A stretch of DNA of 64,000 nucleotides from Symsagittifera roscoffensis (taxonomy: Eukaryota > Xenacoelomorpha > Acoela > Convolutidae): NCBI RefSeq assembly GCF_963678635.1, contig NC_087062.1, positions 93,905,845 to 93,969,844 on the forward strand, in the 5' to 3' direction. The notes below the pieces were generated by a model that had not been told where the DNA came from, ran no database searches, and saw only the letters and a list, made by a program, of their open reading frames with translations. The translations under genes and the position numbers were made by a program. Numbering within the stretch: position 1 is the first letter of the stretch; every line of letters starts with the position of its first letter. Positions 1-10,337 of this stretch are shown here, piece after piece.

Positions 1-220
1 GGAACTAGTTTGGTACCAAAAACCAAATTTTCCCATTTTTTGATAGTCAGAAACACTATAAAATCAGAAAATTTTTTGAAATCTTTGAGTTAGGACAGTA
101 AAAATAGTTGTTCGGACAACGTCCACTAGTGAATCTACGAGTTTTAAAACCCGCTACCCGAAAGCTTTCCGGGTTGCAGAGAAATCGAACATAACGTGTT
201 TGATTTGGTGGATTCATCAA

Positions 221-1112
221 TCCGGAGGGGTCCAGGTAGCATAGTTTCTCGCAAATTTTTTCTACAAAAGCGTTTTAGATCGGGTCTTTTGCATTGAAGT
301 AGAAGAGTATAGGCCTTCTGAGCTCGGATCAATAATTTTCAGGTCGAAAGGACCAGATTTGCGGAAAAAGTTAGGCGGAACCTATAAGAGAGAAAATTTT
401 TGAGTTTGGAAGAAAGACGTTTTAGTTAATAACTTTGAAACTACTGAGCATATTGAGTTGATCTTGGTACCAATAGATCACAAATTAGCAGAACTTACTA
501 GTAGGAAAGAGAATTACTCGAAAAAGCGAGCGAGAAAATTTTTTGAGATTGTTTTTAGCAAATTACACAAATCCGGAGGGGTACACCCTTCACGTTTTAT
601 AAATTTTTCTGAAAAACCCTTATACCTCTACCAAAAGTTGATAGCGATTGAACTAAGTAACTTAGGACAGTTCTAGACAAAAAGGGAGGGCTGAAGGCAC
701 AAGACAACCATAATACAGTCGAAATTAGGCAAGTGATAAGACCCTTCACCGTTAGTGTGAATTGTCAAATAAGTGCCTTAACTTCAATCCGGAGGGGTCT
801 AGGAAAGGACCCTATACCCTTCCCAGTTAATTCAAACAGCAAAAAAGCAACGCAGAACGTATCCGGAGGGGTATAAGCTGAAATTAAGAAAACTACGGAA
901 AGCTACTTTGACAGAGCTAAGGGCTCCGAATCCGGAGGGGTCTACTTTCCACAAAACCGGAGGGGTCCGAATCCGGAGGGGTCTTATAGTTGCTAATTCG
1001 GAGGGGTCCAAATCCGGAGGGGTCTACTATTAACTAACTCGGAGGGGTCCAAATCCGGAGGGGTCCATATTCTGACAGTCCGGAAGGGTCCTATTTGTGC
1101 CAATCCGGAGGG
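221..1112 (+). repeat. TCCGGAGGGGT motif array in retroelement leader
   Basis: At least 13 copies of a short motif (consensus AATCCGGAGGGGTC, with variants TCGGAGGGG and CCGGAAGGG) are scattered through the leader. They occur near 221, 572, 788 and 861 and then densely between 930 and 1112, often in close pairs. All copies are in the same orientation. A related AATCCGGAAGGG copy lies near 15900, beyond the ORFs. There is no open frame across the array. A protein-binding or packaging role is only a guess. Confidence 0.75.
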
Positions 1113-1882
1113 GTATTATTTTATTAAGGACTTAGGTAAACGAAAGAAAGACTAAAAAGCGAGAGGTATTAGGTTATTAATACACAGGCTAGGTATCAGT
1201 GACTGCACTGGTAACTTGTTTTTCAAAAAGAACCAGACTAATACAAAACAGGTCCGAACTCGGATATTCGCGACACTAAGTCTAAATTAAAAAGAGCGTG
1301 ACTCATTGGTGTGGATTGAAACATAATACGTTTTTGGGAAAAGTGACTGCCCTGAGGATTTTAGTAGGTCTAGCTCGGGCAGTCCGAAGGCAGATAGGTA
1401 ACACAGTACTCGGTAGACGCCCACTTGAGAAAATAACTGCCTTCAAAGTTTTGTCTGTTTGGTGCAGCACCAAGCAGGGAAAGCTTTTTCTTTAAAAGAC
1501 AGGTTCGACAATTGTACTGCGACCGACTAAGAGTACAAGACACATACGTTTTTTATATATACATTCATATTGTGTCAATATATATTTTTTTGTTTTTGAT
1601 TTTAAATCAACCTAAACTGTGTTTGATTGGGTAGTGAGTACACTATCTTTTAAATTGACTGATAACATCATATTGTGCTAGTTTCCAGATCTTTGGACCG
1701 ATAATCGGCTAGTGTGAATAAATTTTATACAAACTGTACTCTGACAACATACAGGGATTCGTGGTCACTATTTAATAGAATCTGGTGAAATTTATTGTGT
1801 TGTGTCATTATTATTGTTAATAAAACTATAAGGTCTCTAGCAATTGAGTCAAGAGTAGGCATAGGAAAGTGACAAATAAAGA
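1113..1882 (+). other. Retroelement leader, no gene seen
   Basis: AT-rich, non-coding stretch between the G-rich motif array and the first ATG of the element. It has short T and TA runs near 1550-1590 and no recognisable tRNA complement. It probably belongs to the 5' untranslated region of the element RNA. Confidence 0.4.
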
Positions 1883-2893
1883 ATGAGTTTAGACAAGTCA
1901 AGGATACCAAAACGAGGTAATAGCTCTAGGAAATTCATACCTGAAAAGCAAAGAAAAACGATGACCGATCCTTTTGTGGATTGGATCAAGCGATCCCGGT
2001 CCGATAAAGAGGAGACGGTTTCAGGCAGAATGGTTGAAACGAGAAGTCAAAAGACCTCAGAAGAGCGAAGAGAACTGTTAGAAGTGGAGGTCAATACGGA
2101 CCATACCATGAACGACAACCAGGGAGTAAATGGACTGGAAGGGAGAGGCAGAAGGCTGGTGAGTGAATCTACTCCGGTAGAACAAGGCCATGATTTTGCC
2201 ACTTCCACCGGGACGTTGGATCGAGAGGAGATGTCGGAACTGTCCGACATCTCAACTGAAGTAACGGCAACTAGAAGATCTCCGACAGACAACACTATGA
2301 TGGCAAGCGGAACTGGAAAACAAACAACCTCATCATCGTTCTCAGAAAGAATGAAGAACACCTTCGGAAACATCTTTCCATTCAGCATGGGAGGAGGAGC
2401 AGGAAACGATGGTGAGTCCCAGGAGGAAGAGGATGAAGAGGAGCAAGGGGACTTTGGATCTCAGGTCAGCCTCAACAGTTCGATCCAGGAGAACGAAGCA
2501 TACGTCGGAAGAGAGACTGGAACCATGGACAAATTTGGTGTAGTGACAACGATAAGTAAAGAGGCAAACACACCAGGCCAGTCAAAAGACTTCGCGATTA
2601 GGACAAGTTCAGAGCCACAAACTGGAGAGAGTAGAACCAGAGGGCTAGGCAACGCGTTAGCGGATCCTGAAATAGATAATGAAAAGACGTCAAGACAGAG
2701 AGTCAAGGCCCGGATCTCGACCAGCACGAAGCTACCTGGGACCGACAGAGTTACACCACCACTAGTGACGCCACTCATGGATAACGGGGCAGCACTAGAG
2801 GAAGCCTTAAACAACATAGTGGGCAGTTTAGGAGAACAAAATGAACAGATGTCGATAAGGATGAGTGAACTGGAAAGAGCAGTTCACATTTAA
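1883..2893 (+). CDS. Retroelement ORF1: N-terminal Gag region
   Basis: A 336-residue ORF starting at ATG 1883. I recognise no domain in its first 300 residues: it is hydrophilic, rich in Ser, Thr, Glu and Arg, with an acidic patch near residues 175-190. The last 40 residues look like the start of a coiled coil (MSIRMSELERAV). The frame ends at TAA 2891-2893. The same frame is open again immediately and continues the helix (RESLREEINRN) into the Gag-Pol ORF. ORF1 is therefore best read as the N-terminal part of a longer Gag cut by one nonsense codon, or separated by a suppressible one. Its coding strand matches Pol. Confidence 0.7.
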   Translation: MSLDKSRIPKRGNSSRKFIPEKQRKTMTDPFVDWIKRSRSDKEETVSGRMVETRSQKTSEERRELLEVEVNTDHTMNDNQGVNGLEGRGRRLVSESTPVEQGHDFATSTGTLDREEMSELSDISTEVTATRRSPTDNTMMASGTGKQTTSSSFSERMKNTFGNIFPFSMGGGAGNDGESQEEEDEEEQGDFGSQVSLNSSIQENEAYVGRETGTMDKFGVVTTISKEANTPGQSKDFAIRTSSEPQTGESRTRGLGNALADPEIDNEKTSRQRVKARISTSTKLPGTDRVTPPLVTPLMDNGAALEEALNNIVGSLGEQNEQMSIRMSELERAVHI

Positions 2894-2980
2894 AGAGAAA
2901 GTCTGCGGGAAGAAATAAACCGCAACAGACAAGAAGTTGGCAGAAGCGAAAAACGCTTGAAAGAAAGAACGGACGAACAT

Positions 2981-5900
2981 ATGACGAGGAACTTGTCGCG
3001 AATGACAAGAGAGGCGGAACAGAGGGAGTTACGCTTAAGAGCCGACATGGAGAAGTTAAGAATTCAGCAAGAGCAGTCTCTTGGGTCTCTTGACACAAAG
3101 ATAGACGCGATGATGGAGAGGCGAACGCAGGCTATCATGGATAGGTTGGACGGGCTACTAAGCAGCAAGAGTGGACCAAAAGAAGGAGAGCCGAACTCGG
3201 GAGGTCCCAGCAGGGAACCGAGGGTGAACTTCAATGAACATCAAAGGAGGAAGACATATGGATCCACTAGAGGCAGGGGCAGTTCATCAGGCTATGCCAC
3301 AAGGGGTAATACAGCATGGGGCCCGAACAGTAGAGCAAATTCAACGGGGAACAGACAAACCTCTGACGAACGACCAACGCAAGGCACACATGCGACTGGG
3401 AGAAGTGATTCCGGCAACAGGGGGCATGCAAGCCCGAAGAGGAGTCATGCAGGTCAAGCAGGAAACGCTCATGGCGATTCGGATTGCAGGGATGCACCTC
3501 ATACAGAGCCTTCGACAAGGTGTGAGGACACTCAAGCGGGACACTCAAGGGATGCTACGGCAATGGCCACAGCATTTGAACCCCTGAACAGGTCTTTGGA
3601 GACATTCCTGACGAGGTTATCTAGAACCAATGAACGCAGTGAGAAGTCCAGAAGAGTCTTTAAGAAGCCAAGATGCTACAAAGACGAATCTGATGGCTGT
3701 ATTGATACCTGGATAGAGGTAATGAAGCTGCATTTCGAGGAAGAGGACTTGTCGAAGAGACAGGAATGCAGCGCACTCACCAGCAACTTAGAAGGGACAG
3801 CCCTGAACTGTGTCATGGCCAAGAAACAGTATCAACGTGACACTGCTGAGAAAATCTTCGAAATCTTGTTAAACCGTTTCGGATCAGGGGTGCAGGGGCA
3901 CCAGGCGATGATGCGCTTCGAGAAACGGAGGCAACGAGAAGATGAAACAATAGACAAGTTTCTCGATGATTTGGAAATGCTGAGAAGACGCAGCCAACCG
4001 GATGAGTCAAACCGAAGGATGAACCTGGCCGTAGCCTCAAAATTCATCGATGGTGTGAAAAATGATGAACTTCGTACGATGCTAGCAACGCATTACACAC
4101 CACTATCAACTAATGCGCCAACACCGGAGGAGTTGAGGCTCAAATCAAAAGAGTATCTTTTGTTGAAACCTCCTTCGAGATCTGGATATTACAAGAACAA
4201 TTATGGCAATTTTAACAACGGACCAGCAAACCAAGGTAACAATTGGTACAAACCGAGGGATGATATGGACAAGAGACGTTCTTGTGCTAATTGCAGTTCA
4301 ACAGACCATCATGTGTCAGCATGCCCAGCTTACAAACAAGGCATGAAAGCAATAGGCTTTAGCCTCGAGGACGAAGATGCGTCAGAGTTGGATCATGAGG
4401 ATTTCATGAGAGGAGTAATTGCGAAATTCGGCCCGAGGTGTTTCTTTTGTAACTTGGAAGGTCATTTTAAATCAGATTGTCCGCAATTCTGGGATGCAGT
4501 AGCAGACATCAAGCATCCAAGACATGAAGAAGCTTTGTCAGGAGTGAAAGCCAGCAAGGCTCGACTTTTGAGTGAAGCGGAGGCACGCAGAAAGGATAAA
4601 CCTCAAGAGCTGGTGGCAAAGAAGATGCAAGCGGTAACAGAAGAAGCACGTGAACCGGAACCAGCAACTGCGGCCGATGATTTCAAAATTGATTATAGGG
4701 CAGCTGCGAGGGATGCTATAAATAGAGTACAGCAGGAACTAGTGATGAAAGAGATTGAGCAAAAGGTGAAACTCGAGCTGGAGAATGAAAAATTACAGGA
4801 GCAACTGAACGCCTTTGAAGCAACGGAAGTTGAAGAGGCAAAAGCACCAAGCAGCTTGAGCATGAAACTTAATGTTATCTCTGGTCAGAGGTTCGGTATG
4901 GCACCGCAAGGAAGTAAAATACAATCGATAATCTCGGTGGCAGGGCATCAGGTAATCAGAAATCTGAGTGAACCATCTGAGTTCACTTTGATGCATTTGG
5001 ACACATATGCAGACTATCTGAGGCAGATGGAGCCACGCACCGAGTCGAGGGCTGTGAGGGCACTACTAACCACGGGTGGCCCTCGCATGAAGAAACTCCA
5101 TGGACGCTACCTAGAAGTCTATGGGCCGTATCAAGTGATGCTGAACGTGGATGGGATCAGCATCTACACCAGGACTTATGTAACAACAGATGATGACCAA
5201 ATAGGGCAGATCTATTTGGGAGAAGAGGAACTCAAAGTCCGCAGGATAGGCCATGACGCCATGATGGAACAAGACGCGGTACACATTGGATATGAAGCAG
5301 ATGTGACAGCACACCTGCTCGACACCAACGGAACAAAAATCGGAGTCACAGGGCTTCTGGACACAGGAGCGGTGGTGAGTGTGATGCCGATAAAAACTTG
5401 GGAAAGAATGGGCTTCACACGGGAAGATCTGATTCCTACGAACCTCCGACTGGCCGCCGCAAATCGAGGAGCCAACTACGTAGCCGGAAGAACAACGATA
5501 ACGGTCCTTCACATGGGAGGACGAGACCTTTGGATGAGCTTCCTGGTGGTAGAGAATCTGGACGACGCCGACCAATTAATCTTGGGCAGAGATTTTGTCA
5601 GGAATTTTGACGTGATGATTGACTTGAACAACGGTCTAATACGGATTAGAAACCCGGACCGAAAGTATGTTAAGAGACCAATTAATAGGATAATAACAGA
5701 TGAAAATAAGGTACCAGTTTTTTTGGATAGAAAAGTAAAGTTACAACCAGGACAAGCTGTAGTAGCAATTTTTAGAATGAGAAATTTAAATTCGTTAAGT
5801 GATAGCAAACAGGTTTGCTTAGTACCGAATCCAAATAGTCAGAGTTCGGTGATTTTAGGCCGGAGCTTCTCGGTAACGCGAAACGGACTGTGTGTCAGTG

Positions 5901-8900
5901 TGTTGTTGAACACACTGGACACCACGGTTTCAATCCAGCGTGGAAAGAAGCTTGGCTACGCCTTGCCGATGAGGACCGACTATGAGGAGACAGAAAACTC
6001 GAAGAAATATAGTGTGAAAGACTGTCCTTATCATGCAAATAAAGATAAAATCTTAAAGAGAATTAATGAATTAAAATCTATTCATAAATTGTTTTCAATG
6101 AAATCCGAAACGGACGACGGCTTATCAAGCTGCTCGAATTTTCCGGAACGCCCCTCGTCATACGAACTAGAATCTGACAAACCGGTTTTGCCAGAGATAG
6201 AACATTTGAAAGGAAAAATAGGTGAGGGAGATTTCGAAAAATTGCGGGACCTCCTAAATCGGAACGCCGAAGTATTTTCAAAACATAAGGCGGACATCGG
6301 TTGCTGTAATTTTGTCGAACACGAGATCGAACTAGAAGAGGGCGCCGTTCCCCAAAGGGAAGGCGCAAGGCGAATGACGCCACATAAATCGGAAGCGTGC
6401 CGAGCGGAAATAGAAATGTTGCTTGAATACGACATGATAGAACCCTCGAAATCGCCGTGGGCTTGCGGGGTAGTCATGGCGAAAAAGAAAGGGGGGCAGC
6501 TTAGATTTTGTTGCGACTTTCGTTACTTGAACGCGGTAACGATTAAAGATGCGTACCCGATACCGCGAATAGACGAGAGCCTATCTAAACTTGGTGATGC
6601 AAAGTTCTTCACCACATTGGACTTATGTTCTGCCTTCTGGCAGGTTCCTTTGCGGAAAAAGGATAGGGAAAAAACCAGTTTCGCGTGCGAATTGGGGTTG
6701 TACCAGTGGAAGAGGATGCCCTTCGGCTTGTGCAATGCAACAGCAACCTTTCAAAGGCTGATGGCTCAGGCTTTGACAGGAGTGACCAAAAAGTACGGGA
6801 ATCTCTTGATGTGCTACGTGGATGACGTAGTCATAGCGACACCGACCCTGGAGGATCACATTGACCGGCTCGATGAGGTCTTCGGATGTATGAAAAGAGC
6901 AGGCTTGAAATGCAAACCATCGAAATGTGAAATCCTTAGGGATTCGATCAAGTACCTGGGAAGAATGGTGGACAGGCATGGTGTGAGGCCAGATCCAGAA
7001 GCGGTAGAGGCTGTGCTGACATGGAAGGCTCCGAGGACGGACACACAACTAATGAGCTTCCTGGGGTTTGCCAATTATTACCGTGAATTCATTAAAGGAT
7101 ATGCGGACAAGGTGTACCCAATGCAGAAGCTGATGCGCAACAAAGGGAAAAAGTTCGAATGGAACGATGAAGCACAGGTTGCATTCGAGAACATAAAGCG
7201 GGAACTGTGCGAAGCGCCAGTGCTGGGCATGCCTACAGAAAAGGGCATGTATCTTCTCGACACAGACGCATCGGTGGTGGCCATCTCAGGAATATTGCAT
7301 CAAGAGCAAGAATGGAACGGAAGAACAGTTCTCCGTCCCATTGCATACGGCAGCAAAGTCTTGAGTGACACAGAGATGAAATATGGCGCACCAAAAGCAG
7401 AAATGTTTGCAGTAGTCACCTTCGTGGAGAAGTACCGTGCATACTTGGGGAGCGCTCCCTTCAAGTTACGCGTAGACAACAGAGCATTATCCTGGTTGAA
7501 GACCTACTCGATGGATCAGAGTTATATTGGTAGATGGATAGTAAGACTGGATGGCTACCATATGATAATCGAACATAGGATGCGTGATAAACACCAGAAT
7601 GCTGACAGCCTCAGTAAGAAAACTGAGTTCTATGAAAGATTGGAGCAGAAGCAGGCCAATCAGGCGGAAGTAAAGGAGGGATTCTCGTTTCTGGACAAAG
7701 AAACTTATGAAGAGCTTCCCTTAACGAGATGGTTGGATAAATCAGGACATCCAATTCCAGGGCACCCTGAGCTACCTGTAGAGAAAGCAGCCGAGATAAA
7801 GATCCTGTCCAAGGAGGACCCGGTCCCCTTAGATTTGTTGCTGCGCTCGAACCTGGTCCAGCAAGAACTCTCTCGCATGAATATAAACAGCCTCTCATTA
7901 TTGGATAAAACGGTGCAAGTCACACCACAAGTGATGCGGATACTGGGTGGATTGTTAGAAAGAGAAGTGACCAGAGATGACCGCGAGTGGACAGCAGCAG
8001 TGGCATCGCTAACAGTCAGTGAGAAGGTGAAGATCATGCCGTCCAGACGACAGCACGAAGAGAACAAGAGGGATTGTAGGACAATAGTTCAGCAACTAGT
8101 ATCCTCAATACCCCAAGAGATTTTAACCAGTACTTCTTACGGACGGAAAGAACAGGGGAGCAGCAAGCGAAAGAAAACCGTCACCTTTGTAGACCGGGAA
8201 AAAGAGGGTGAAGAGGTAGAACAAAATCTGCTGCAAGACTATTTGTCCGGGGAGAAGGATGAGGAGAAAAACCAGCGATCACAAGATCAACACCCGGGAC
8301 AAGGAAATTTGTCCGGGGAGTCTGAGATAAACGAGGAAATTCCTGATGAGAAACAGGACCGAGAGAACAAGGTTTTGTCCGGGGAGTTCAGATGGATGCG
8401 AAGAAAGCACAGACATGATCTGGAGGAGCGTGCAGTCTCCAGCACAACCTCTTCGACAGATGATGATTCCCGAAACTCAGGAATGGACACCTATTCAGAC
8501 AGGAACTCGAGTTCGGGATCCGAGCTGTCAGAACTGGCGATACACACGCTACTAGTGGAAACTCGGGCGAGAGACCTGGACAGAGAGGTGTATCAGGATC
8601 CTGACAGCGATCGCTACCTTATACCAAGCGAAAGAGTCTTTGACAACGCAGCGGATGACTTAGAAACAATAGCGGTATCGAAACGTTCGATAAGCCTGTT
8701 GCCGCAGAAAGAGGTAGTCAGGACTGACCTTCAGCCATTTGAACAAGAAACACAACCGTTGGCGAAGATTTGGTGCGTTAAGATGGAAGAAGACACACAT
8801 CAGCCCAATGAGATGAATTGTCAAATGAGGGTCATGAAGACATGTTTGAAGGCGAGGTACAGACTCTCGGACCTACTAAGGGCGCAAAGAAATGACCGCA

Positions 8901-9661
8901 TGACAAGTAACCTAAAAAGTTGGATAGAAAACGGTGCACCAGACAAAGGTGACCTAGAAGAAGACAGCTATAGGATCCTGAGACAATACTTCATGCAGAA
9001 GGAGGGGAGATTGTATCTGAACAAGGACGGGATCGTGGCTTGCAAGAGAAGAGAAGAAGACAAGGTCTTATACAAATATAAAGCGATAGTGTTGCCACAA
9101 CTCTATCAGACAGAACTACTATTCAGGTCGCATGATCAGATGGGCCGTCAAGGAATCGACAAAGTGTATCAGAGGATCCTGAAGCGCTTTGAGTGGCCTG
9201 GAATGAAAAAAGCATGTGAGAAATGGGTAACAGCGTGCCTGTCATGCCAACAGGTCAAGGATCCAAGGAAATTACGATTTCCTCTACAATCGATTGAGTC
9301 GTCTGAATTCAACGAGGTCGTGCAGATAGATCACCAGAAGATATGCATGACAGACAGCGGTTATAACCAAGTCTTGGTCATGATAGATCACTTCACGAAG
9401 TATGCAGAGGCCGTGCCCTGCATAACTGCCTCGGCGGAAGAGACATGCGACCACCTGATAAATACATGGATAGCAAGACATGGTTGTCCAATGACGTTTC
9501 AATCGGACAATGGAACAGCTTTCGTAGGCGAGCTTACGAAAGAGCTTATGAGACGGTCACAGGTCGCTCAGGCTCACTCCACGACATACCAACCTCAGAC
9601 GAATGGCTTAGTGGAAAGACAGAATAGGACGTTAGTATCGATGCTGAGAGTATACTACTGA
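2981..9661 (+). CDS. Retroelement Gag-Pol polyprotein
   Basis: The first ATG after the TAA at 2891 is at 2981; the frame is open from 2894. The order of parts is: coiled-coil and Arg/Ser-rich region (to about 3600); a retrotransposon Gag capsid-like region (about 3640-4170); two CX2CX4HX4C knuckles (about 4282-4323 and 4439-4480); an aspartic protease with LLDTGA (Asp codon 5360); RT with YVDD (6815-6826); RNase H with LDTDAS (about 7253-7620); a Ser/Glu-rich spacer with three LSGE repeats (8243-8386); and integrase (about 9115-9650) with Asp in QIDHQ, Asp in QSDNG and Glu in LVERQ. The reading stops at TGA 9659, right after the integrase core, so the integrase C-terminal domain is absent. 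In the zinc-binding part the second His position is Arg (MGRQG). The chain is long for a Ty3 Gag-Pol because of the fused Gag and the spacer. Confidence 0.92.
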   Translation: MTRNLSRMTREAEQRELRLRADMEKLRIQQEQSLGSLDTKIDAMMERRTQAIMDRLDGLLSSKSGPKEGEPNSGGPSREPRVNFNEHQRRKTYGSTRGRGSSSGYATRGNTAWGPNSRANSTGNRQTSDERPTQGTHATGRSDSGNRGHASPKRSHAGQAGNAHGDSDCRDAPHTEPSTRCEDTQAGHSRDATAMATAFEPLNRSLETFLTRLSRTNERSEKSRRVFKKPRCYKDESDGCIDTWIEVMKLHFEEEDLSKRQECSALTSNLEGTALNCVMAKKQYQRDTAEKIFEILLNRFGSGVQGHQAMMRFEKRRQREDETIDKFLDDLEMLRRRSQPDESNRRMNLAVASKFIDGVKNDELRTMLATHYTPLSTNAPTPEELRLKSKEYLLLKPPSRSGYYKNNYGNFNNGPANQGNNWYKPRDDMDKRRSCANCSSTDHHVSACPAYKQGMKAIGFSLEDEDASELDHEDFMRGVIAKFGPRCFFCNLEGHFKSDCPQFWDAVADIKHPRHEEALSGVKASKARLLSEAEARRKDKPQELVAKKMQAVTEEAREPEPATAADDFKIDYRAAARDAINRVQQELVMKEIEQKVKLELENEKLQEQLNAFEATEVEEAKAPSSLSMKLNVISGQRFGMAPQGSKIQSIISVAGHQVIRNLSEPSEFTLMHLDTYADYLRQMEPRTESRAVRALLTTGGPRMKKLHGRYLEVYGPYQVMLNVDGISIYTRTYVTTDDDQIGQIYLGEEELKVRRIGHDAMMEQDAVHIGYEADVTAHLLDTNGTKIGVTGLLDTGAVVSVMPIKTWERMGFTREDLIPTNLRLAAANRGANYVAGRTTITVLHMGGRDLWMSFLVVENLDDADQLILGRDFVRNFDVMIDLNNGLIRIRNPDRKYVKRPINRIITDENKVPVFLDRKVKLQPGQAVVAIFRMRNLNSLSDSKQVCLVPNPNSQSSVILGRSFSVTRNGLCVSVLLNTLDTTVSIQRGKKLGYALPMRTDYEETENSKKYSVKDCPYHANKDKILKRINELKSIHKLFSMKSETDDGLSSCSNFPERPSSYELESDKPVLPEIEHLKGKIGEGDFEKLRDLLNRNAEVFSKHKADIGCCNFVEHEIELEEGAVPQREGARRMTPHKSEACRAEIEMLLEYDMIEPSKSPWACGVVMAKKKGGQLRFCCDFRYLNAVTIKDAYPIPRIDESLSKLGDAKFFTTLDLCSAFWQVPLRKKDREKTSFACELGLYQWKRMPFGLCNATATFQRLMAQALTGVTKKYGNLLMCYVDDVVIATPTLEDHIDRLDEVFGCMKRAGLKCKPSKCEILRDSIKYLGRMVDRHGVRPDPEAVEAVLTWKAPRTDTQLMSFLGFANYYREFIKGYADKVYPMQKLMRNKGKKFEWNDEAQVAFENIKRELCEAPVLGMPTEKGMYLLDTDASVVAISGILHQEQEWNGRTVLRPIAYGSKVLSDTEMKYGAPKAEMFAVVTFVEKYRAYLGSAPFKLRVDNRALSWLKTYSMDQSYIGRWIVRLDGYHMIIEHRMRDKHQNADSLSKKTEFYERLEQKQANQAEVKEGFSFLDKETYEELPLTRWLDKSGHPIPGHPELPVEKAAEIKILSKEDPVPLDLLLRSNLVQQELSRMNINSLSLLDKTVQVTPQVMRILGGLLEREVTRDDREWTAAVASLTVSEKVKIMPSRRQHEENKRDCRTIVQQLVSSIPQEILTSTSYGRKEQGSSKRKKTVTFVDREKEGEEVEQNLLQDYLSGEKDEEKNQRSQDQHPGQGNLSGESEINEEIPDEKQDRENKVLSGEFRWMRRKHRHDLEERAVSSTTSSTDDDSRNSGMDTYSDRNSSSGSELSELAIHTLLVETRARDLDREVYQDPDSDRYLIPSERVFDNAADDLETIAVSKRSISLLPQKEVVRTDLQPFEQETQPLAKIWCVKMEEDTHQPNEMNCQMRVMKTCLKARYRLSDLLRAQRNDRMTSNLKSWIENGAPDKGDLEEDSYRILRQYFMQKEGRLYLNKDGIVACKRREEDKVLYKYKAIVLPQLYQTELLFRSHDQMGRQGIDKVYQRILKRFEWPGMKKACEKWVTACLSCQQVKDPRKLRFPLQSIESSEFNEVVQIDHQKICMTDSGYNQVLVMIDHFTKYAEAVPCITASAEETCDHLINTWIARHGCPMTFQSDNGTAFVGELTKELMRRSQVAQAHSTTYQPQTNGLVERQNRTLVSMLRVYY
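8243..8386 (+). repeat. Three 66-bp-spaced TTGTCCGGGGAG repeats inside pol
   Basis: The same 12 bases occur at 8243, 8309 and 8375, exactly 66 bases (22 codons) apart, each encoding LSGE. The sequence between them is not conserved. A fourth identical copy lies near 14707, in non-coding sequence after ORF3. Identity at DNA level in both coding and non-coding places suggests the nucleotide sequence itself may matter, or that the segment was copied from the 3' region. Confidence 0.6.
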
Positions 9662-10015
9662 GATTTTAAGAGGGAATATAAAAACGTGGAATTCCTTTGG
9701 AAGCAAAGACCAGGGATAGGGGGCGTAGCAGCCTTACCCCCGGCGGTGTCGCAGATACCGGGAAAATACTTATGCTTCTTGGTAACGAGGGCGACAGAGA
9801 AGCAGCACGTGGACCCAGAAAACCTAGTCTTGTCTTTGACGAGGCTGAGGGACTTCCTTGTGGAAATAGACGTGAAGGAGCTTTCGCTTCCAGTGTACAA
9901 TCCAAATAGAGGAAGACTGCATCCTCGGGAATTGTACGCGCTTGTACACGTGATATTCTCTGATACGAACATACAAGTGTATCTACATAAGAAATATTAC
10001 TTAAGTATAGGCTGA
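9662..10015 (+). pseudogene. Truncated macro-domain-like segment after Pol
   Basis: Directly after the Pol TGA the same frame is open for 117 codons to TGA 10013. The translation has features of the second half of a macro domain of the ADP-ribose-binding kind: DFKREYKN, GGVAALPP, a strand and helix with KYLCFLVTR and LTRLRDFL, then LSLPVYNPNRG and a terminal IQVYLHKKYY strand. The first half of the domain and the integrase C-terminal domain are both missing. This fits one deletion that joined integrase to the middle of the macro domain and left a stop at the join. The macro assignment is by pattern only. Catalytic ability cannot be judged and is unlikely without the N-terminal half. Confidence 0.5.
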
Positions 10016-10337
10016 GTGATGAGCGAGAGGGTGTTGGGCCGGGGACCAAGTTACATGTAATGTGTGATGTGTGTGTTATGTTGTGTTATGTAATGTAATG
10101 TTATGTGTTAGGTTATTAAGATCATGGGTAAGTAGGGGTTAGTGACCATGAACAACTAAATGACGATTTTGGGAATAGATCCAAAGTTTGGACTGTCCAA
10201 TCTTAGGTCGTATTCCAAAATTTTAGAAACCAATTGATTTTAATAAATTTTAGGATAAATATCTTTTTATCTGAACTGTTTTTAAGCAAATTTTAACGAT
10301 ATATGTTAAGGTGAAACTGACCAGTGTGAAAAAGGAG
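10016..10337 (+). other. Spacer between Pol/macro and ORF2
   Basis: Non-coding. Bases 10051-10110 are a TG-rich run with repeated GTTATGT and TAATGT words, followed by AT-rich sequence. It could hold a splice acceptor or promoter for the downstream ORFs, but I see no decisive signal. Confidence 0.4.

Noticed and set aside
144-332. Minus-strand open frame at the left edge of the window
   Set aside because: Short, no recognisable motif, overlaps repeat-containing leader sequence; no sign of selection.
221-1112. CRISPR-like array in the leader
   Set aside because: The motif is too short (about 13 bp), the spacing is irregular and the context is a eukaryotic retroelement.
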